Part shown: positions 1 to 9,124 of the stretch, in pieces
Layout: every line of letters begins with the position of its first letter
How positions within the stretch are numbered: position 1 is the first letter of the stretch
DNA from: SIG598 sp045580875
Lineage (GTDB): Bacteria; Bacillota; Clostridia; Oscillospirales; Acutalibacteraceae
Reading direction: 5' to 3'
Assembly: GCA_045580875.1 (NCBI GenBank)
Contig: JAZNOP010000033.1
Coordinates: 1-48,877, forward strand
DNA length: 48,877 bases
The notes under the pieces: model-generated
Told to the model about the DNA's origin: nothing
Seen by the model: only the letters and a program-made list of their open reading frames with translations
Database searches by the model: none
Made by a program: the position numbers and the translations under genes

Positions 1-12
1 CTCAGGTCGGCT

Positions 13-41
13 GACCTCGCCGATATAATTCCGGCGAGGTC
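13..41. other. Strong hairpin, possible terminator of an upstream gene
   Basis: GACCTCGCCG (13-22) pairs perfectly with CGGCGAGGTC (32-41) around a 9-base loop. No clear T tract follows on either strand, so a terminator role is only a guess; it may end a gene lying left of the window. Confidence 0.35.
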
Positions 42-81
42 TTGGGGTTGGGCACAGCCTGTGCATCACCAAAGGCTGCTC

Positions 82-98
82 CGCTAAACCAAAATTTA
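82..98. repeat. Solo terminal repeat of the MITE-like family
   Basis: The 17 bases CGCTAAACCAAAATTTA are identical to the right ends of the elements at 28808-29055 and 44352-44674. The sequence immediately to the left does not match the interiors of those copies. It is either the end of a different subfamily whose left end lies outside the window, or a leftover from excision. Confidence 0.6.
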
Positions 99-142
99 CT
101 GCAATATCTTTTGCCGCATCTTTCATTATATTTTCATATTAT

Positions 143-172
143 TTACAATCTTGCGATATTTTATGGTATACT
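143..172 (+). promoter_or_regulatory. Possible sigma-A promoter of the zinc-ribbon gene
   Basis: TTACAA (143-148), 18-base spacer, TATACT (167-172), followed about 37 bases later by the start codon at 209 with GGAGGG as ribosome binding site. The -35 box is imperfect. Confidence 0.45.
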
Positions 173-208
173 GAGATATTATATTGATTATCCGGAGGGT
201 GTCCGAAT

Positions 209-1645
209 ATGTATTGCAGACAGTGCGGATACAACAACGACCAGTACAGCAAGCTGTGCCACAGGTGCGGCTCGGTTCTGCGTGAAGCTGAGGAGCATTA
301 CGACAACAACCCCAAAGAGGAGCAGAGCGCGCAGGAAGAAGGCGTTCTCAAGTATGCGCGCAAGGGTGACGACCTTATCACCCTTCTCAAAATGCCCTTC
401 CGTCAGCTGGAGCGTGTCACAGAAAACCACCGCCGCCGCTGGCCTATACTCATCATCACTGCCTCGGTTATCGTCATTTGCCTTGTCGTATGGCTGACGG
501 TGCTTGGCACAAATGCCTGCCGTGAGGAGGAGGCCATCATCTATGGCAACACCCCCTCCAACACCGCATTCAACGCTCTTGCAGCGGCTGATGACAACTA
601 CATATATTACACCTGTCCTTTCGGAGAAAATCCAGGACTCTACCGTATGTCCGTTTCTACAGGTGAAATCCTGAAGATCAGTTATCACTGTCTTGAGTCG
701 CTTTCCGTTGTCGACGGCTGGGTATACGGAATGGACACCGACGGCACTGTCATGCGCATCAGCTATGACGGTCTGTCCTCTCAACAGGTCATCGAAGAAA
801 CAAGAGTAAAACACCCTGTCGTTGTCGGCAATTACCTTTACTACATCGGCAAAGCCTGCCGTCTCTGCCGCGCTGACCTCACAACGCTGACAAAGCGCAG
901 CCTTGCAAAAACACAGCCGCTCACCGAAGCTGCTGTCAGCGAATTTGTCATTTATGAGGATATCATTTACTTCATTGAGATGAGCGCAGACGATTATGAC
1001 CGGCTGTTCACCGTATCCACAGAGGTCACTCCGCCTTCCTACAAGGACGAAAACGGCAAGACAGTACAGCCTGAATCCTACACTGTAAGCGAACTTGTAA
1101 CGCCTGACGGTGCGGATATTCCCAATAATCCCGGCTGCATACGCCGCATGACACCTGACGGTGAAAACGAGAGCGAGCTGCTCGGCTCTCCTGTGCTGAA
1201 TCTGACCGCAGGAAACGGCTATCTTTTCTTCCAGACCGAGACCACTGTTGTCATAAGCGCAACCGACATAGACCCCAACGCACCCGCCGATATGCCCTAC
1301 GAGCTGCCGGCTAAGAAGGCATGGCGACTCAGCCTTGAGACACTGAAATACTCCACACTGCTCGATGCCGGCATTGCCGATTCCCCGATGACTCCCACCG
1401 ACGACGGCTGGGTATACTACATCGCGGCTGACGGCAATCTCGAGCGAGTTGCCCTCAAGGGCGGCGAGCGTGTCAACGTTCTTACCTACAAGCAGGACAC
1501 CGACCGCTTCAGCCTCTGCGCCGGCAGAATGTACGTCATGACCGACAACGAAACGCGGCTGATATCCATGCTGCCTGACGGCACCGGTCACATTGACCTG
1601 TGCGAAAAGCTGCCTGAGATAGGAACAGATTCCGTAGAAGAATAA
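209..1645 (+). CDS. Zinc-ribbon membrane protein with DUF5050-like beta-propeller ectodomain
   Basis: 478 aa. The N-terminus is a zinc ribbon with two CxxC pairs (Cys3, Cys6, Cys17, Cys20). A charged linker leads to a single membrane segment at about residues 79-99. The rest, about 380 residues, is presumably outside the cell. It carries recurring YxYY and GWVYG type strands (ADDNYIYYT, DGWVYGMD, NYLYYIG, DGWVYYIA), which are typical of DUF5050 proteins, thought to form a beta-propeller. Such proteins are common in Clostridia and have no assigned reaction. The ATG at 209 follows GGAGGG at a suitable distance. It is a single-gene unit with its own terminator, and its neighbour is the unrelated pyrimidine operon. 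The architecture is clear; the role, possibly sensing or binding at the surface, is unknown. Confidence 0.8.
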   Translation: MYCRQCGYNNDQYSKLCHRCGSVLREAEEHYDNNPKEEQSAQEEGVLKYARKGDDLITLLKMPFRQLERVTENHRRRWPILIITASVIVICLVVWLTVLGTNACREEEAIIYGNTPSNTAFNALAAADDNYIYYTCPFGENPGLYRMSVSTGEILKISYHCLESLSVVDGWVYGMDTDGTVMRISYDGLSSQQVIEETRVKHPVVVGNYLYYIGKACRLCRADLTTLTKRSLAKTQPLTEAAVSEFVIYEDIIYFIEMSADDYDRLFTVSTEVTPPSYKDENGKTVQPESYTVSELVTPDGADIPNNPGCIRRMTPDGENESELLGSPVLNLTAGNGYLFFQTETTVVISATDIDPNAPADMPYELPAKKAWRLSLETLKYSTLLDAGIADSPMTPTDDGWVYYIAADGNLERVALKGGERVNVLTYKQDTDRFSLCAGRMYVMTDNETRLISMLPDGTGHIDLCEKLPEIGTDSVEE

Positions 1646-1692
1646 AAAATCCCATCTGCCGGAGCAATCTGACAGATGGGATTTTTTCTTTC
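1645..1692 (+). terminator. Rho-independent terminator
   Basis: AAATCCCATCTG pairs with CAGATGGGATTT around a 14-base loop and is followed by a T-rich run (ATTTTTTCTTTCTTTT). It begins on the stop codon of the preceding gene. Confidence 0.92.
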
Positions 1693-1790
1693 TTTTATAC
1701 ACATGACCGGCAGTCATTATGGCGGAATGAGGCTGTATAATCAAGCTATATATTATTATATGAACTTTCAATAAATGTCCTCTTTTTTTC

Positions 1791-1819
1791 TTGACTTGAA
1801 GCCCTCGCTGTGGTATTCT
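1791..1819 (+). promoter_or_regulatory. Promoter of the pyrimidine operon
   Basis: TTGACT (1791-1796), exactly 17 bases, TATTCT (1814-1819). This is the best promoter-like match in the 326-base gap 1646-1971. Transcription would start near 1826, leaving a leader of about 145 bases before the chosen pyrC start. The leader has a small hairpin, GCAG-GTGTT-CTGC, near 1897. I see no convincing PyrR-binding loop and no terminator in it. Confidence 0.7.
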
Positions 1820-1971
1820 ATTAGGAGCAGAAAACGCGCCTGAAAAACAGCGCTGAAACTGCATTGAAGATCATCGCAAGGTGTGATATGGAACGGTACA
1901 GCAGGTGTTCTGCCGTGTATCAGCTCCTTGCCGCGCGAAGGTCTTTTCTTATGTTACTGGGAGGATCAGCA

Positions 1972-3243
1972 ATGGACTGCACATTCAAAAACGGTCATCT
2001 TTTCAAAGCTGGCGAATTTGTCCGAGACAGTCTTGGTGTTTCCGGTGGTATTGTTTCCTGTGGACAGCACGACCTTGACGTTGCTGTTTTTAATTGTGAT
2101 TCCTTTGTTATTTTGCCCGGACTCGCAGATGTTCACGTGCATTTGCGGGAGCCGGGTTTTTTGTATAAAGAAACCGTCAGAACAGGAACTCTTTCCGCTG
2201 CAAGAGGCGGCTACACCACCGTCTGCTCAATGCCTAACCTTAACCCCACGCCGGACAGCATGGAGAATCTCTCCATTCAGCTCGAGGCAATAAAGCGCGA
2301 TGCCGCTGTTGAGGTACTGCCCTACGGCACAATAACCGTCGGTGAAAAGGGCGAACAGCTCGCCGACCTTGAGGCTATGGCGCCCTATGTCGCAGGCTTC
2401 TCTGATGACGGCAGAGGCGTTCAGGACGAGGATATGATGCGGCAGGCAATGATCCGCGCAAAGAAGCTCGGCAAAATGATTGTCGCCCACTGTGAGGACA
2501 ATTCCCTCCTGCGCGGCGGATATATACACGACGGCGAATACGCCAGAACACACGGTCATGCCGGAATCTGCTCCGAATCGGAGTGGGGTCCGATAGCGCG
2601 CGACCTGAAGCTTGTCGCTGAGACAGGCTGCGCATACCACGTCTGCCACATCTCCACCAAGGAGAGCGTTCAGATTATAAGAGAAGCCAAAAAGGCAGGT
2701 CTCGACGTCACCTGCGAGACCGGTCCGCACTACCTGCTGATGGACGATTCCATGCTGCAGGAGGACGGACGATTCAAGATGAATCCCCCTATCCGCAGCG
2801 CTGCTGACAGAGATGCCCTGCTTGAAGGCATCTGCGACGGCACCATAGACATGATCGCCACCGACCATGCGCCCCACTCTGCCGAAGAAAAGAGCAAGGG
2901 TCTCAAGGGCAGTATGATGGGTGTTGTCGGTCTGGAAACAGCCTTCCCGCTGCTTTACACCTATCTTGTCGAAAAGGGTGTGATTTCCATGGCACGGCTG
3001 ATGGAGCTGATGAACGATGTTCCCCGCCGCCGCTTCGGACTGAGCACCGCTTCGCTTGAATGCGGCTCACCGGCAAGCTTCTCGGTATGGGATCTCGGCA
3101 GAGAGTACACCATTGACCCGGCTGAGTTTGTTTCAATGGGCAAAAGCTCCCCCTTCACCGGCTGGAAAACAAAGGGTCGCTGCCTGCTGACCGTCTGCAA
3201 CGGCAGGGTTGCATGGAGCGACGGAACGCTTGATATAAAATAA
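1972..3243 (+). CDS. pyrC: Dihydroorotase
   Basis: 423 aa from the ATG at 1972. Catalyses reversible cyclisation of N-carbamoyl-aspartate to dihydroorotate, the third step of UMP synthesis. Metal-binding HVHLR (His55, His57) lies in DVHVHLREPGF. Further family motifs are FSDDG (the Asp that takes the place of a carbamylated lysine in this class), VAHCED, CHISTKES, CETGPHY and IATDHAPH. The length matches B. subtilis-type PyrC of about 430 aa. The frame stays open upstream to a TTG at 1864, with further in-frame ATGs at 1888 and 1951. I chose 1972 because GGGAGG lies just upstream and the N-terminus FKNGHLF aligns with the family's first strand. First gene of the operon; carB follows after a 109-base gap. 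Confidence 0.93.
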   Translation: MDCTFKNGHLFKAGEFVRDSLGVSGGIVSCGQHDLDVAVFNCDSFVILPGLADVHVHLREPGFLYKETVRTGTLSAARGGYTTVCSMPNLNPTPDSMENLSIQLEAIKRDAAVEVLPYGTITVGEKGEQLADLEAMAPYVAGFSDDGRGVQDEDMMRQAMIRAKKLGKMIVAHCEDNSLLRGGYIHDGEYARTHGHAGICSESEWGPIARDLKLVAETGCAYHVCHISTKESVQIIREAKKAGLDVTCETGPHYLLMDDSMLQEDGRFKMNPPIRSAADRDALLEGICDGTIDMIATDHAPHSAEEKSKGLKGSMMGVVGLETAFPLLYTYLVEKGVISMARLMELMNDVPRRRFGLSTASLECGSPASFSVWDLGREYTIDPAEFVSMGKSSPFTGWKTKGRCLLTVCNGRVAWSDGTLDIK

Positions 3244-3352
3244 GCCGCGCGGTCTGCGAATCGGACAACCCTTTTCCACAAATAATAAACGCAGTCTTAT
3301 CAACGCTCAAAGTTAATTTAATATATATTCTACATCAAGGAGAGATGCTGCA

Positions 3353-6300
3353 ATGTCAAAGAGAACCGATCTTAAGAAGATCATGATCATCGGCTCCGGT
3401 CCTATCGTCATCGGACAGGCTGCCGAATTCGACTACGCCGGAACACAGGCGTGTCTTGCCCTCAAGGAGGAGGGCTACGAGGTAGTTCTCGTTAACTCCA
3501 ACCCTGCTACCATCATGACCGATACCACCATCGCTGACAAGGTTTACATGGAGCCGCTCACCCTCGAATATGTCGCCAAGATTCTCCGCCACGAGCGCCC
3601 CGACGCCATCATTCCCGGCATCGGCGGTCAGACCGGTCTGAACCTTGTCATGCAGCTTGAGAAGAAGGGCATTCTTGAGGAGTGCCAGGTAGAGCTGCTC
3701 GGCACCAGCAGCGAGAGCATCGAGCGCGCTGAGGACCGCGAGCTCTTCAAGGAGCTGTGTGAGGAGATCGGCGAGCCGGTCATTCCTTCCCAGATCACCT
3801 ACTCCATTGAGGAGGCAATCACAGCCGCAAATGAGATCGGCTATCCTGTTGTTCTCCGTCCGGCATTCACCCTCGGCGGCACCGGCGGCGGCTTCGCCTA
3901 CAACGAGGAGGGGCTCATCGAAACTGCTACCAACGCATTCCGTCTCTCCCCTGTTCCTCAGGTTCTCATAGAGAAGAGCGTCCGCGGCTACAAGGAGATC
4001 GAGTTCGAGGTCATGCGTGACAGCAGCGACCACGCTATCACCATCTGCGGCATGGAGAACATCGACCCGGTCGGCGTTCATACCGGCGAGTCTGCCGTTG
4101 TCGCTCCTATCATGACTCTGAGTGATGCTGACTTCACCATGCTTCGCGACAGCGCGCTCAAGATCATCAGGTCTCTCAGGATTGAAGGCGGCTGCAACGT
4201 TCAGTTCGCACTCAACCCCCATTCCTCTGAATACTTCCTCATCGAGGTCAATCCCCGAGTTTCCCGTTCCTCCGCTCTTGCCTCCAAGGCAAGCGGATAC
4301 CCCATCGCACGAGTTACCGCAAAGATCGCTGTCGGTATGCTGCTCGAGGATATCGCTATCGCAAACACCAACGCAGCATTCGAGCCCGACCTTGACTACG
4401 TCATTGCAAAGCTGCCGCGCTTCCCGTTTGACAAGTTCGCTGCAGCAAGCAACAAGCTCGGCACTCAGATGAAGGCTACCGGCGAGGTCATGGGCATCGG
4501 CTCCACCCTCGAGGAGGCTCTGCTCAAGGCTGTCCGTTCACTCGAAATCGGCGTATGTCATCTGCACATGGCCAAATTCGACGACATGAGTGAGGCTGAG
4601 CTCATCGATTACATCAAGGATTTCCGCGATGATAACTTCTATGCTATTGCACAGCTTTACCGCATGGGCGTCGGCGTTGACAAGATTCACGAGATAACCG
4701 CCATCACCCCCTATTTCCTCGAGGCAATTAAGAAAATCGTTGACTTCGAGGCTGTAATCGCAGCAAACAAGGGCGATCTTGACACCCTCAGGGAAGCAAA
4801 GAAGATTGGCTTCTCCGACAAGTTCATTGCAAGACTGTGGGGCGTGAATGAAAACGAGCTGTGGAAGACCCGTCTTGACAACGGTATCCTTCCGATATTC
4901 CGCATGGTTGATACCTGCCACACCAACGCTTACATTCCCTACTTCTACTCCAGCTACACCGGCGAGAATCAGTCGATAGTCACCGACCGCGAGAAGAAGG
5001 TTGTTCTCGGCGCAGGTCCTATCCGTATCGGTCAGGGTGTCGAATTCGACTACTCCACCGTTCACGCCGTAAATGCTATCCGCGAGGCAAAATACGAATC
5101 CATTATCATAAACAACAACCCGGAGACCGTCTCTACCGACTACACCACAGCTGACAAGCTCTACTTCGAGCCGCTGACCACCGAGGACGTCATGAATATC
5201 CTCGTATTCGAGAAGGCTGACGACGTTATCGCATCTCTCGGCGGACAGACAGCAATCAACCTTGCGGCTCCCCTCGAGGAGCGCGGCGTCAACATCATCG
5301 GCACCAATGTCAAGGCTATTGACAACGCTGAGAACCGCGACACCTTCGAGAGAATCCTCACCGAGCTTGATATCCCGCAGTCGGCAGGACGCGCTGTCAC
5401 CACCATCGAGGACGGCGTCGCCACAGCTGAGGAAATCGGCTATCCTGTTCTTGTCCGTCCCAGCTTCGTTCTCGGCGGCAGAGCAATGCAGATTGTTGCA
5501 AATGAAGAGCAGCTGCGCCACTACCTCAAGACCGCTGTTGAGATCGACGCGGACAACCCCGTTCTCGTTGACCACTACATTCTCGGTAAAGAGGTCGAGG
5601 TCGACGCTATCTGCGACGGCAGAGACGTATTCGTACCCGGCATCATGGAGCTGGTCGAGCGTACCGGTATCCACAGCGGCGACAGCATCAGCGTATATCC
5701 GCCGTTCTCCATCTCCAACAAGGTCAAAGGCACCATTCTCGACTACGCAAAGAAGCTCGGTCTGGGTCTCGGCATAGTCGGTCTTTACAATATCCAGTTT
5801 ATCGTTGACAAGGACGATAAGGTATTTATCATCGAGGTCAACCCCCGTTCCTCCAGAACTGTACCCTTCCTTTCCAAGGCAACCGGCTACAGCCTTGCTG
5901 ATATCGCCGCAAACGTTATCCTCGGCAAGAGCCTCAAGGAGCAGGGCATCTTTGACCTCTATCCCACCGAGAAGAAGCGCTGGTTCGTAAAGGTTCCGGT
6001 ATTCTCCTTCTCCAAGATCCGCGGTCTTGATACCTACCTCTCTCCGGAAATGAAGTCCACCGGAGAAGCAATCGGTTACGATGACAAGCTTTACCGTGCA
6101 TTCTACAAGGCTCTGCAGGCTTCCGGAATGTCCGTTCAGAATTACGGCACCATTCTTGCCACCATCGCAGACGCTGACAAGGCAGAGGCTCTGCCCCTTA
6201 TCCGCCGCTTCTACAACCTCGGCTTCAACATCGAAGCAACCGAGGGCACCGCAAAATTCCTGCGCGAGCATGGAATCCGCACCAGAACACGCAACAAGCT

Positions 6301-6529
6301 CAGCGATGATCCCGATGATATCTCTGCAGCACTGCGTCAGGGTCACATCGCTTATGTCATAAATACCCGTGACATCAACTCCGCTGATCAGGCAATGGAC
6401 GGCTTCCAGATCCGCCGTATGTCGGTCGAGAACAATGTAACCATCTTCACCTCTCTCGACACCGTACGCGTTCTGCTCGATGTTCTCGAGGAAACCACAA
6501 TTTCCATCTCCACCATCGACAAAGAGTAA
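3353..6529 (+). CDS. carB: Carbamoyl-phosphate synthase large subunit
   Basis: 1058 aa, close to the usual 1060-1075. Makes carbamoyl phosphate from bicarbonate, two ATP and ammonia delivered by the glutaminase subunit CarA. Two homologous ATP-grasp halves are visible: the first opens with KIMIIGSGPIVIGQAAEFDY and the second, near residue 550, with VVLGAGPIRIGQGVEFDY. Each has an EVNPRxSRxS metal/ATP motif (EVNPRVSRSSALASK; EVNPRSSRTVPFLSK). The C-terminal 140 residues or so form the MGS-like allosteric domain (ATIADADKAEALPLI onward), where UMP or ornithine binds in relatives. RBS AAGGAGAG precedes the ATG. No carA lies next to it or elsewhere in the window, so the small subunit must be encoded elsewhere. 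Codon use is strongly biased, as in well-expressed genes. Confidence 0.97.
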   Translation: MSKRTDLKKIMIIGSGPIVIGQAAEFDYAGTQACLALKEEGYEVVLVNSNPATIMTDTTIADKVYMEPLTLEYVAKILRHERPDAIIPGIGGQTGLNLVMQLEKKGILEECQVELLGTSSESIERAEDRELFKELCEEIGEPVIPSQITYSIEEAITAANEIGYPVVLRPAFTLGGTGGGFAYNEEGLIETATNAFRLSPVPQVLIEKSVRGYKEIEFEVMRDSSDHAITICGMENIDPVGVHTGESAVVAPIMTLSDADFTMLRDSALKIIRSLRIEGGCNVQFALNPHSSEYFLIEVNPRVSRSSALASKASGYPIARVTAKIAVGMLLEDIAIANTNAAFEPDLDYVIAKLPRFPFDKFAAASNKLGTQMKATGEVMGIGSTLEEALLKAVRSLEIGVCHLHMAKFDDMSEAELIDYIKDFRDDNFYAIAQLYRMGVGVDKIHEITAITPYFLEAIKKIVDFEAVIAANKGDLDTLREAKKIGFSDKFIARLWGVNENELWKTRLDNGILPIFRMVDTCHTNAYIPYFYSSYTGENQSIVTDREKKVVLGAGPIRIGQGVEFDYSTVHAVNAIREAKYESIIINNNPETVSTDYTTADKLYFEPLTTEDVMNILVFEKADDVIASLGGQTAINLAAPLEERGVNIIGTNVKAIDNAENRDTFERILTELDIPQSAGRAVTTIEDGVATAEEIGYPVLVRPSFVLGGRAMQIVANEEQLRHYLKTAVEIDADNPVLVDHYILGKEVEVDAICDGRDVFVPGIMELVERTGIHSGDSISVYPPFSISNKVKGTILDYAKKLGLGLGIVGLYNIQFIVDKDDKVFIIEVNPRSSRTVPFLSKATGYSLADIAANVILGKSLKEQGIFDLYPTEKKRWFVKVPVFSFSKIRGLDTYLSPEMKSTGEAIGYDDKLYRAFYKALQASGMSVQNYGTILATIADADKAEALPLIRRFYNLGFNIEATEGTAKFLREHGIRTRTRNKLSDDPDDISAALRQGHIAYVINTRDINSADQAMDGFQIRRMSVENNVTIFTSLDTVRVLLDVLEETTISISTIDKE

Positions 6530-6651
6530 TCAATAAAACTCCAGAGCGGTTTTCATTACCGGATAATCCGGCGGTGAGAGCCGCCCTGCGGTATATATTG
6601 CAAAGCATAAATTTTCCATGATAATAATTCAACAGAAAGGAACGGTAAACA

Positions 6652-7386
6652 ATGCAGCAGGTCATTTTTGATGTGATCTCCAACCGTCAGCTCACCGAGA
6701 CCATGTATGAAATGGTACTGAGCGGCGATACCTCGCATTTTTCCGCACCCGGTCAGTTTATCAACATCAAGCTGGACGGCTTCTATCTGCGCCGTCCGAT
6801 ATCGGTGTGCGACATTGTTGACAACCGCGTGACAATTCTCTACAAGGTTGTCGGCAAAGGCACCGACTATATGGCAAAGCTTTCCGCCGGCGCAAAGCTC
6901 GATATCCTGACAGCACTCGGCAACGGCTTTGATACAAAAAAGAGCGGTCAGCGTCCGCTGCTGCTCGGCGGCGGTGCCGGTGTTCCGCCCATGTTCATGC
7001 TTGCAAAAAAGCTCAAGGAGCAGGGCAAGTATGTCACTGTTATCCTCGGCTTCAATACAAAGGACGAAATCTTCTACGAGGAAGAATTCAAGGCTGTCTG
7101 CGATCAGGTCTTTGTAACCACTGCTGACGGTTCATACGGCATGAAGGGCTTTGTCACCGATGCCATGGCTGACCTCGGCGGCTACACCTATGTTTACACC
7201 TGCGGTCCTGAGCCTATGCTCAAGGGTATATACAATGCCTGCCCCACCTCGGGTCAGTTCAGCTTTGAGGAGCGCATGGGCTGCGGCTTCGGCGCCTGCA
7301 TGGGCTGCTCCTGCGAGACAAAGTACGGAGCAAAGCGCATCTGCCGCGACGGTCCTGTTCTGGAAAAGGAGGAGATAATATGGTAA
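6652..7386 (+). CDS. pyrK: Dihydroorotate dehydrogenase electron-transfer subunit
   Basis: 244 aa. An FAD and [2Fe-2S] protein that passes electrons from class 1B dihydroorotate dehydrogenase (PyrD) to NAD+. The N-terminal half is a ferredoxin-reductase-type FAD barrel with the flavin motif FYLRRPISVCD. The middle has the nucleotide-binding segment LLLGGGAGVPPM. Near the C-terminus Cys211, Cys216, Cys219 and Cys231 form the PyrK-type iron-sulfur cluster site (CGFGACMGC, then a Cys 12 residues later). RBS GAAAGGAA precedes the ATG. It overlaps pyrD by 7 bases, which suggests coupled translation of the two subunits of the PyrK2D2 complex. Confidence 0.95.
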   Translation: MQQVIFDVISNRQLTETMYEMVLSGDTSHFSAPGQFINIKLDGFYLRRPISVCDIVDNRVTILYKVVGKGTDYMAKLSAGAKLDILTALGNGFDTKKSGQRPLLLGGGAGVPPMFMLAKKLKEQGKYVTVILGFNTKDEIFYEEEFKAVCDQVFVTTADGSYGMKGFVTDAMADLGGYTYVYTCGPEPMLKGIYNACPTSGQFSFEERMGCGFGACMGCSCETKYGAKRICRDGPVLEKEEIIW

Positions 7387-8291
7387 ACACAAAGGTCAAT
7401 CTGTGCGGCATCGAGATAGATAACCCCATTATCCCGGCAAGCGGCACATTCGGCTACGGCTTTGAATTCTCCGAGCTTTACGATATAAACTGCCTCGGCA
7501 CATTCTCCTTCAAGGGTACCACCCGCGAGCCGCGCTTCGGCAATCCCACCCCGAGAATCGCTGAGTGCCCCAGCGGAATGCTCAACGCTGTCGGTCTGCA
7601 GAACCCCGGCGTCGAGACCGTCACCAAATACACCCTGCCTTTCATGTCCACCTATTTCCACAAGCCGGTCATGGCAAACATCAGCGGCTTCTCTGTGGAG
7701 GACTATGTATACACCTGCCAGAAGCTCGACGAGTGCGAGCAGGTCGGCTGGCTTGAGGTCAACATCAGCTGCCCCAACGTTCACGGCGGCGGCATGAGCT
7801 TCGGCACTACTCCGGAAATGGCTGCCCTCATCACACGTGAGGTCAAGAAGGTCACCACCAAGCCGGTTATCATCAAGCTTTCCCCGAATGTCACCGACAT
7901 CGTTGCAATTGCAAAAGCCTGTGAGGAAGCAGGCGCTGATGCTCTCAGTCTTATCAACACCCTGATGGGTATGCGCATCAATCTGCACACCGGCAAGCCC
8001 ATTATCGCCAACAAGACCGGCGGTTATTCCGGTCCGGCAATCTTCCCGGTGGCCCTGCGCATGGTCTGGCAGGTAAGTCAGGCAGTAAGCATTCCGGTCA
8101 TCGGCATGGGCGGTGTTTCCTCCGCTGAAGACGTCATCGAGATGATGTATGCCGGTGCAACCGCAGTTCAGATAGGCGCTGCAAATCTGGTAGATCCTTT
8201 TATCTGCCGCGATATTATTGAGCAGCTGCCTGAAACCATGGCAAAATATAAGATCACTGATCTTAATGACATTATAGGAGGTGCCCACTGA
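7380..8291 (+). CDS. pyrD: Dihydroorotate dehydrogenase, class 1B catalytic subunit
   Basis: 303 aa FMN-containing TIM-barrel enzyme that oxidises dihydroorotate to orotate in the cytoplasm. The class 1 catalytic base is Cys131 in NISCPNVHGGGM. Other markers are the early PIIPASGTFGYG, KLSPNVTDI, and the FMN phosphate loops GGYSGPAI and GMGGVSSAEDVIE. Class 1B is assigned because pyrK lies directly upstream and overlaps it by 7 bases. The ATG at 7380 has GGAGATAAT just upstream. Its TGA overlaps the ATG of pyrF by one base. Confidence 0.96.
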   Translation: MVNTKVNLCGIEIDNPIIPASGTFGYGFEFSELYDINCLGTFSFKGTTREPRFGNPTPRIAECPSGMLNAVGLQNPGVETVTKYTLPFMSTYFHKPVMANISGFSVEDYVYTCQKLDECEQVGWLEVNISCPNVHGGGMSFGTTPEMAALITREVKKVTTKPVIIKLSPNVTDIVAIAKACEEAGADALSLINTLMGMRINLHTGKPIIANKTGGYSGPAIFPVALRMVWQVSQAVSIPVIGMGGVSSAEDVIEMMYAGATAVQIGAANLVDPFICRDIIEQLPETMAKYKITDLNDIIGGAH

Positions 8292-8989
8292 TGGGACGTG
8301 ACGTAATCATCGCCTGTGATTTCGCAGGCAAACAGGAAGTAATCGATTTTCTTGACAAGTTCCAGGAGGAAAAGCTGTTTGTCAAGATCGGTATGGAGCT
8401 TTTCTATGCTGCAGGTCCGGAGATTGTCCGCGAGATAAAGGCAAGAGGTCACAAGATTTTCCTCGACCTCAAGCTGCATGACATTCCCAACACCGTCAAG
8501 AAGGCAATGGCAGTCCTTTCCCAGATGGACGTTGACATCTGCAATCTTCACGCAGGCGGCACTATCGCAATGATGGAGGCTGCAATCGAGGGTCTCACCC
8601 GTCCGGACGGCACCCGCCCGCTGCTCATCGCTGTCACTCAGCTGACTTCCACCGACCAGGCCCGTATGGAGAACGACCTGCTCATCAAGGAGCCCATCGA
8701 CAAGGTTGTTCTGCACTACGCTCAGAATGCAAAGAAGGCCGGACTCGACGGCGTTGTCTGCTCTCCGCTTGAGGCTGGCAAGGTTCATGATGCCTGCGGT
8801 GCAGAATTCCTGACCATCACCCCGGGTGTCCGCTTTGCCGGCGGAGACATCGGCGATCAGGCAAGAGTAACCACCCCTGCAAAGGCAAAGGAACTCGGCT
8901 CTGACTATATCGTTGTCGGCCGTCCCATCACCGCTGCTGAGGATCCCGTTGCTGCATACCGTCAGTGTGTCGCTGACTTCGTCGACTAA
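8291..8989 (+). CDS. pyrF: Orotidine 5'-phosphate decarboxylase
   Basis: 232 aa. Decarboxylates OMP to UMP, the last step of the pathway. The catalytic DxKxxD array is Asp59, Lys61, Asp64 in FLDLKLHDIPNTV. The phosphate-binding C-terminal part is VVGRPITAAEDP. Length fits the short bacterial (group I) family. An AGGAGGTG ribosome binding site lies at the end of pyrD, and the stop of pyrD and start of pyrF share a base (TGATG). A dispersed GC-rich repeat separates it from pyrE. Confidence 0.96.
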   Translation: MGRDVIIACDFAGKQEVIDFLDKFQEEKLFVKIGMELFYAAGPEIVREIKARGHKIFLDLKLHDIPNTVKKAMAVLSQMDVDICNLHAGGTIAMMEAAIEGLTRPDGTRPLLIAVTQLTSTDQARMENDLLIKEPIDKVVLHYAQNAKKAGLDGVVCSPLEAGKVHDACGAEFLTITPGVRFAGGDIGDQARVTTPAKAKELGSDYIVVGRPITAAEDPVAAYRQCVADFVD

Positions 8990-9007
8990 GTTACGCATCT
9001 CAAACAT

Positions 9008-9086
9008 AAAAGTTTTGCCCGCTTTTTCAAAAGCAGCAGGGTCAAGGGACAGCGTCCCTGCAGGGTTTGGGGCGGCGCCCCAACTC
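9008..9086 (+). repeat. Dispersed GC-rich repeat inside the pyr operon
   Basis: Runs from AAAGTTTTGCCCGCTTTTTC to GGTTTGGGGCGGCGCCCCAA. It contains two compact hairpins, AGGGAC-AGC-GTCCCT and GGGGC-GGC-GCCCC. A related copy lies in inverse orientation at 11251-11413. It sits between pyrF and pyrE, so it is transcribed as part of the operon message. No T tract follows, so it is not an obvious terminator. Confidence 0.7.
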
Positions 9087-9124
9087 CTCATTCATAAAAT
9101 AAAATTCAAGGAGATTTCTGAATA

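Noticed and set aside
188..1864. A 558-codon open frame on the minus strand
   Set aside because: It is opposite the zinc-ribbon gene, which has a good start site, membrane helix and repeats. The minus frame also runs through the terminator.
4538..6346. A 602-codon open frame on the minus strand
   Set aside because: Shadow of carB. No ribosome binding site and a Val/Leu-rich, domain-free product.
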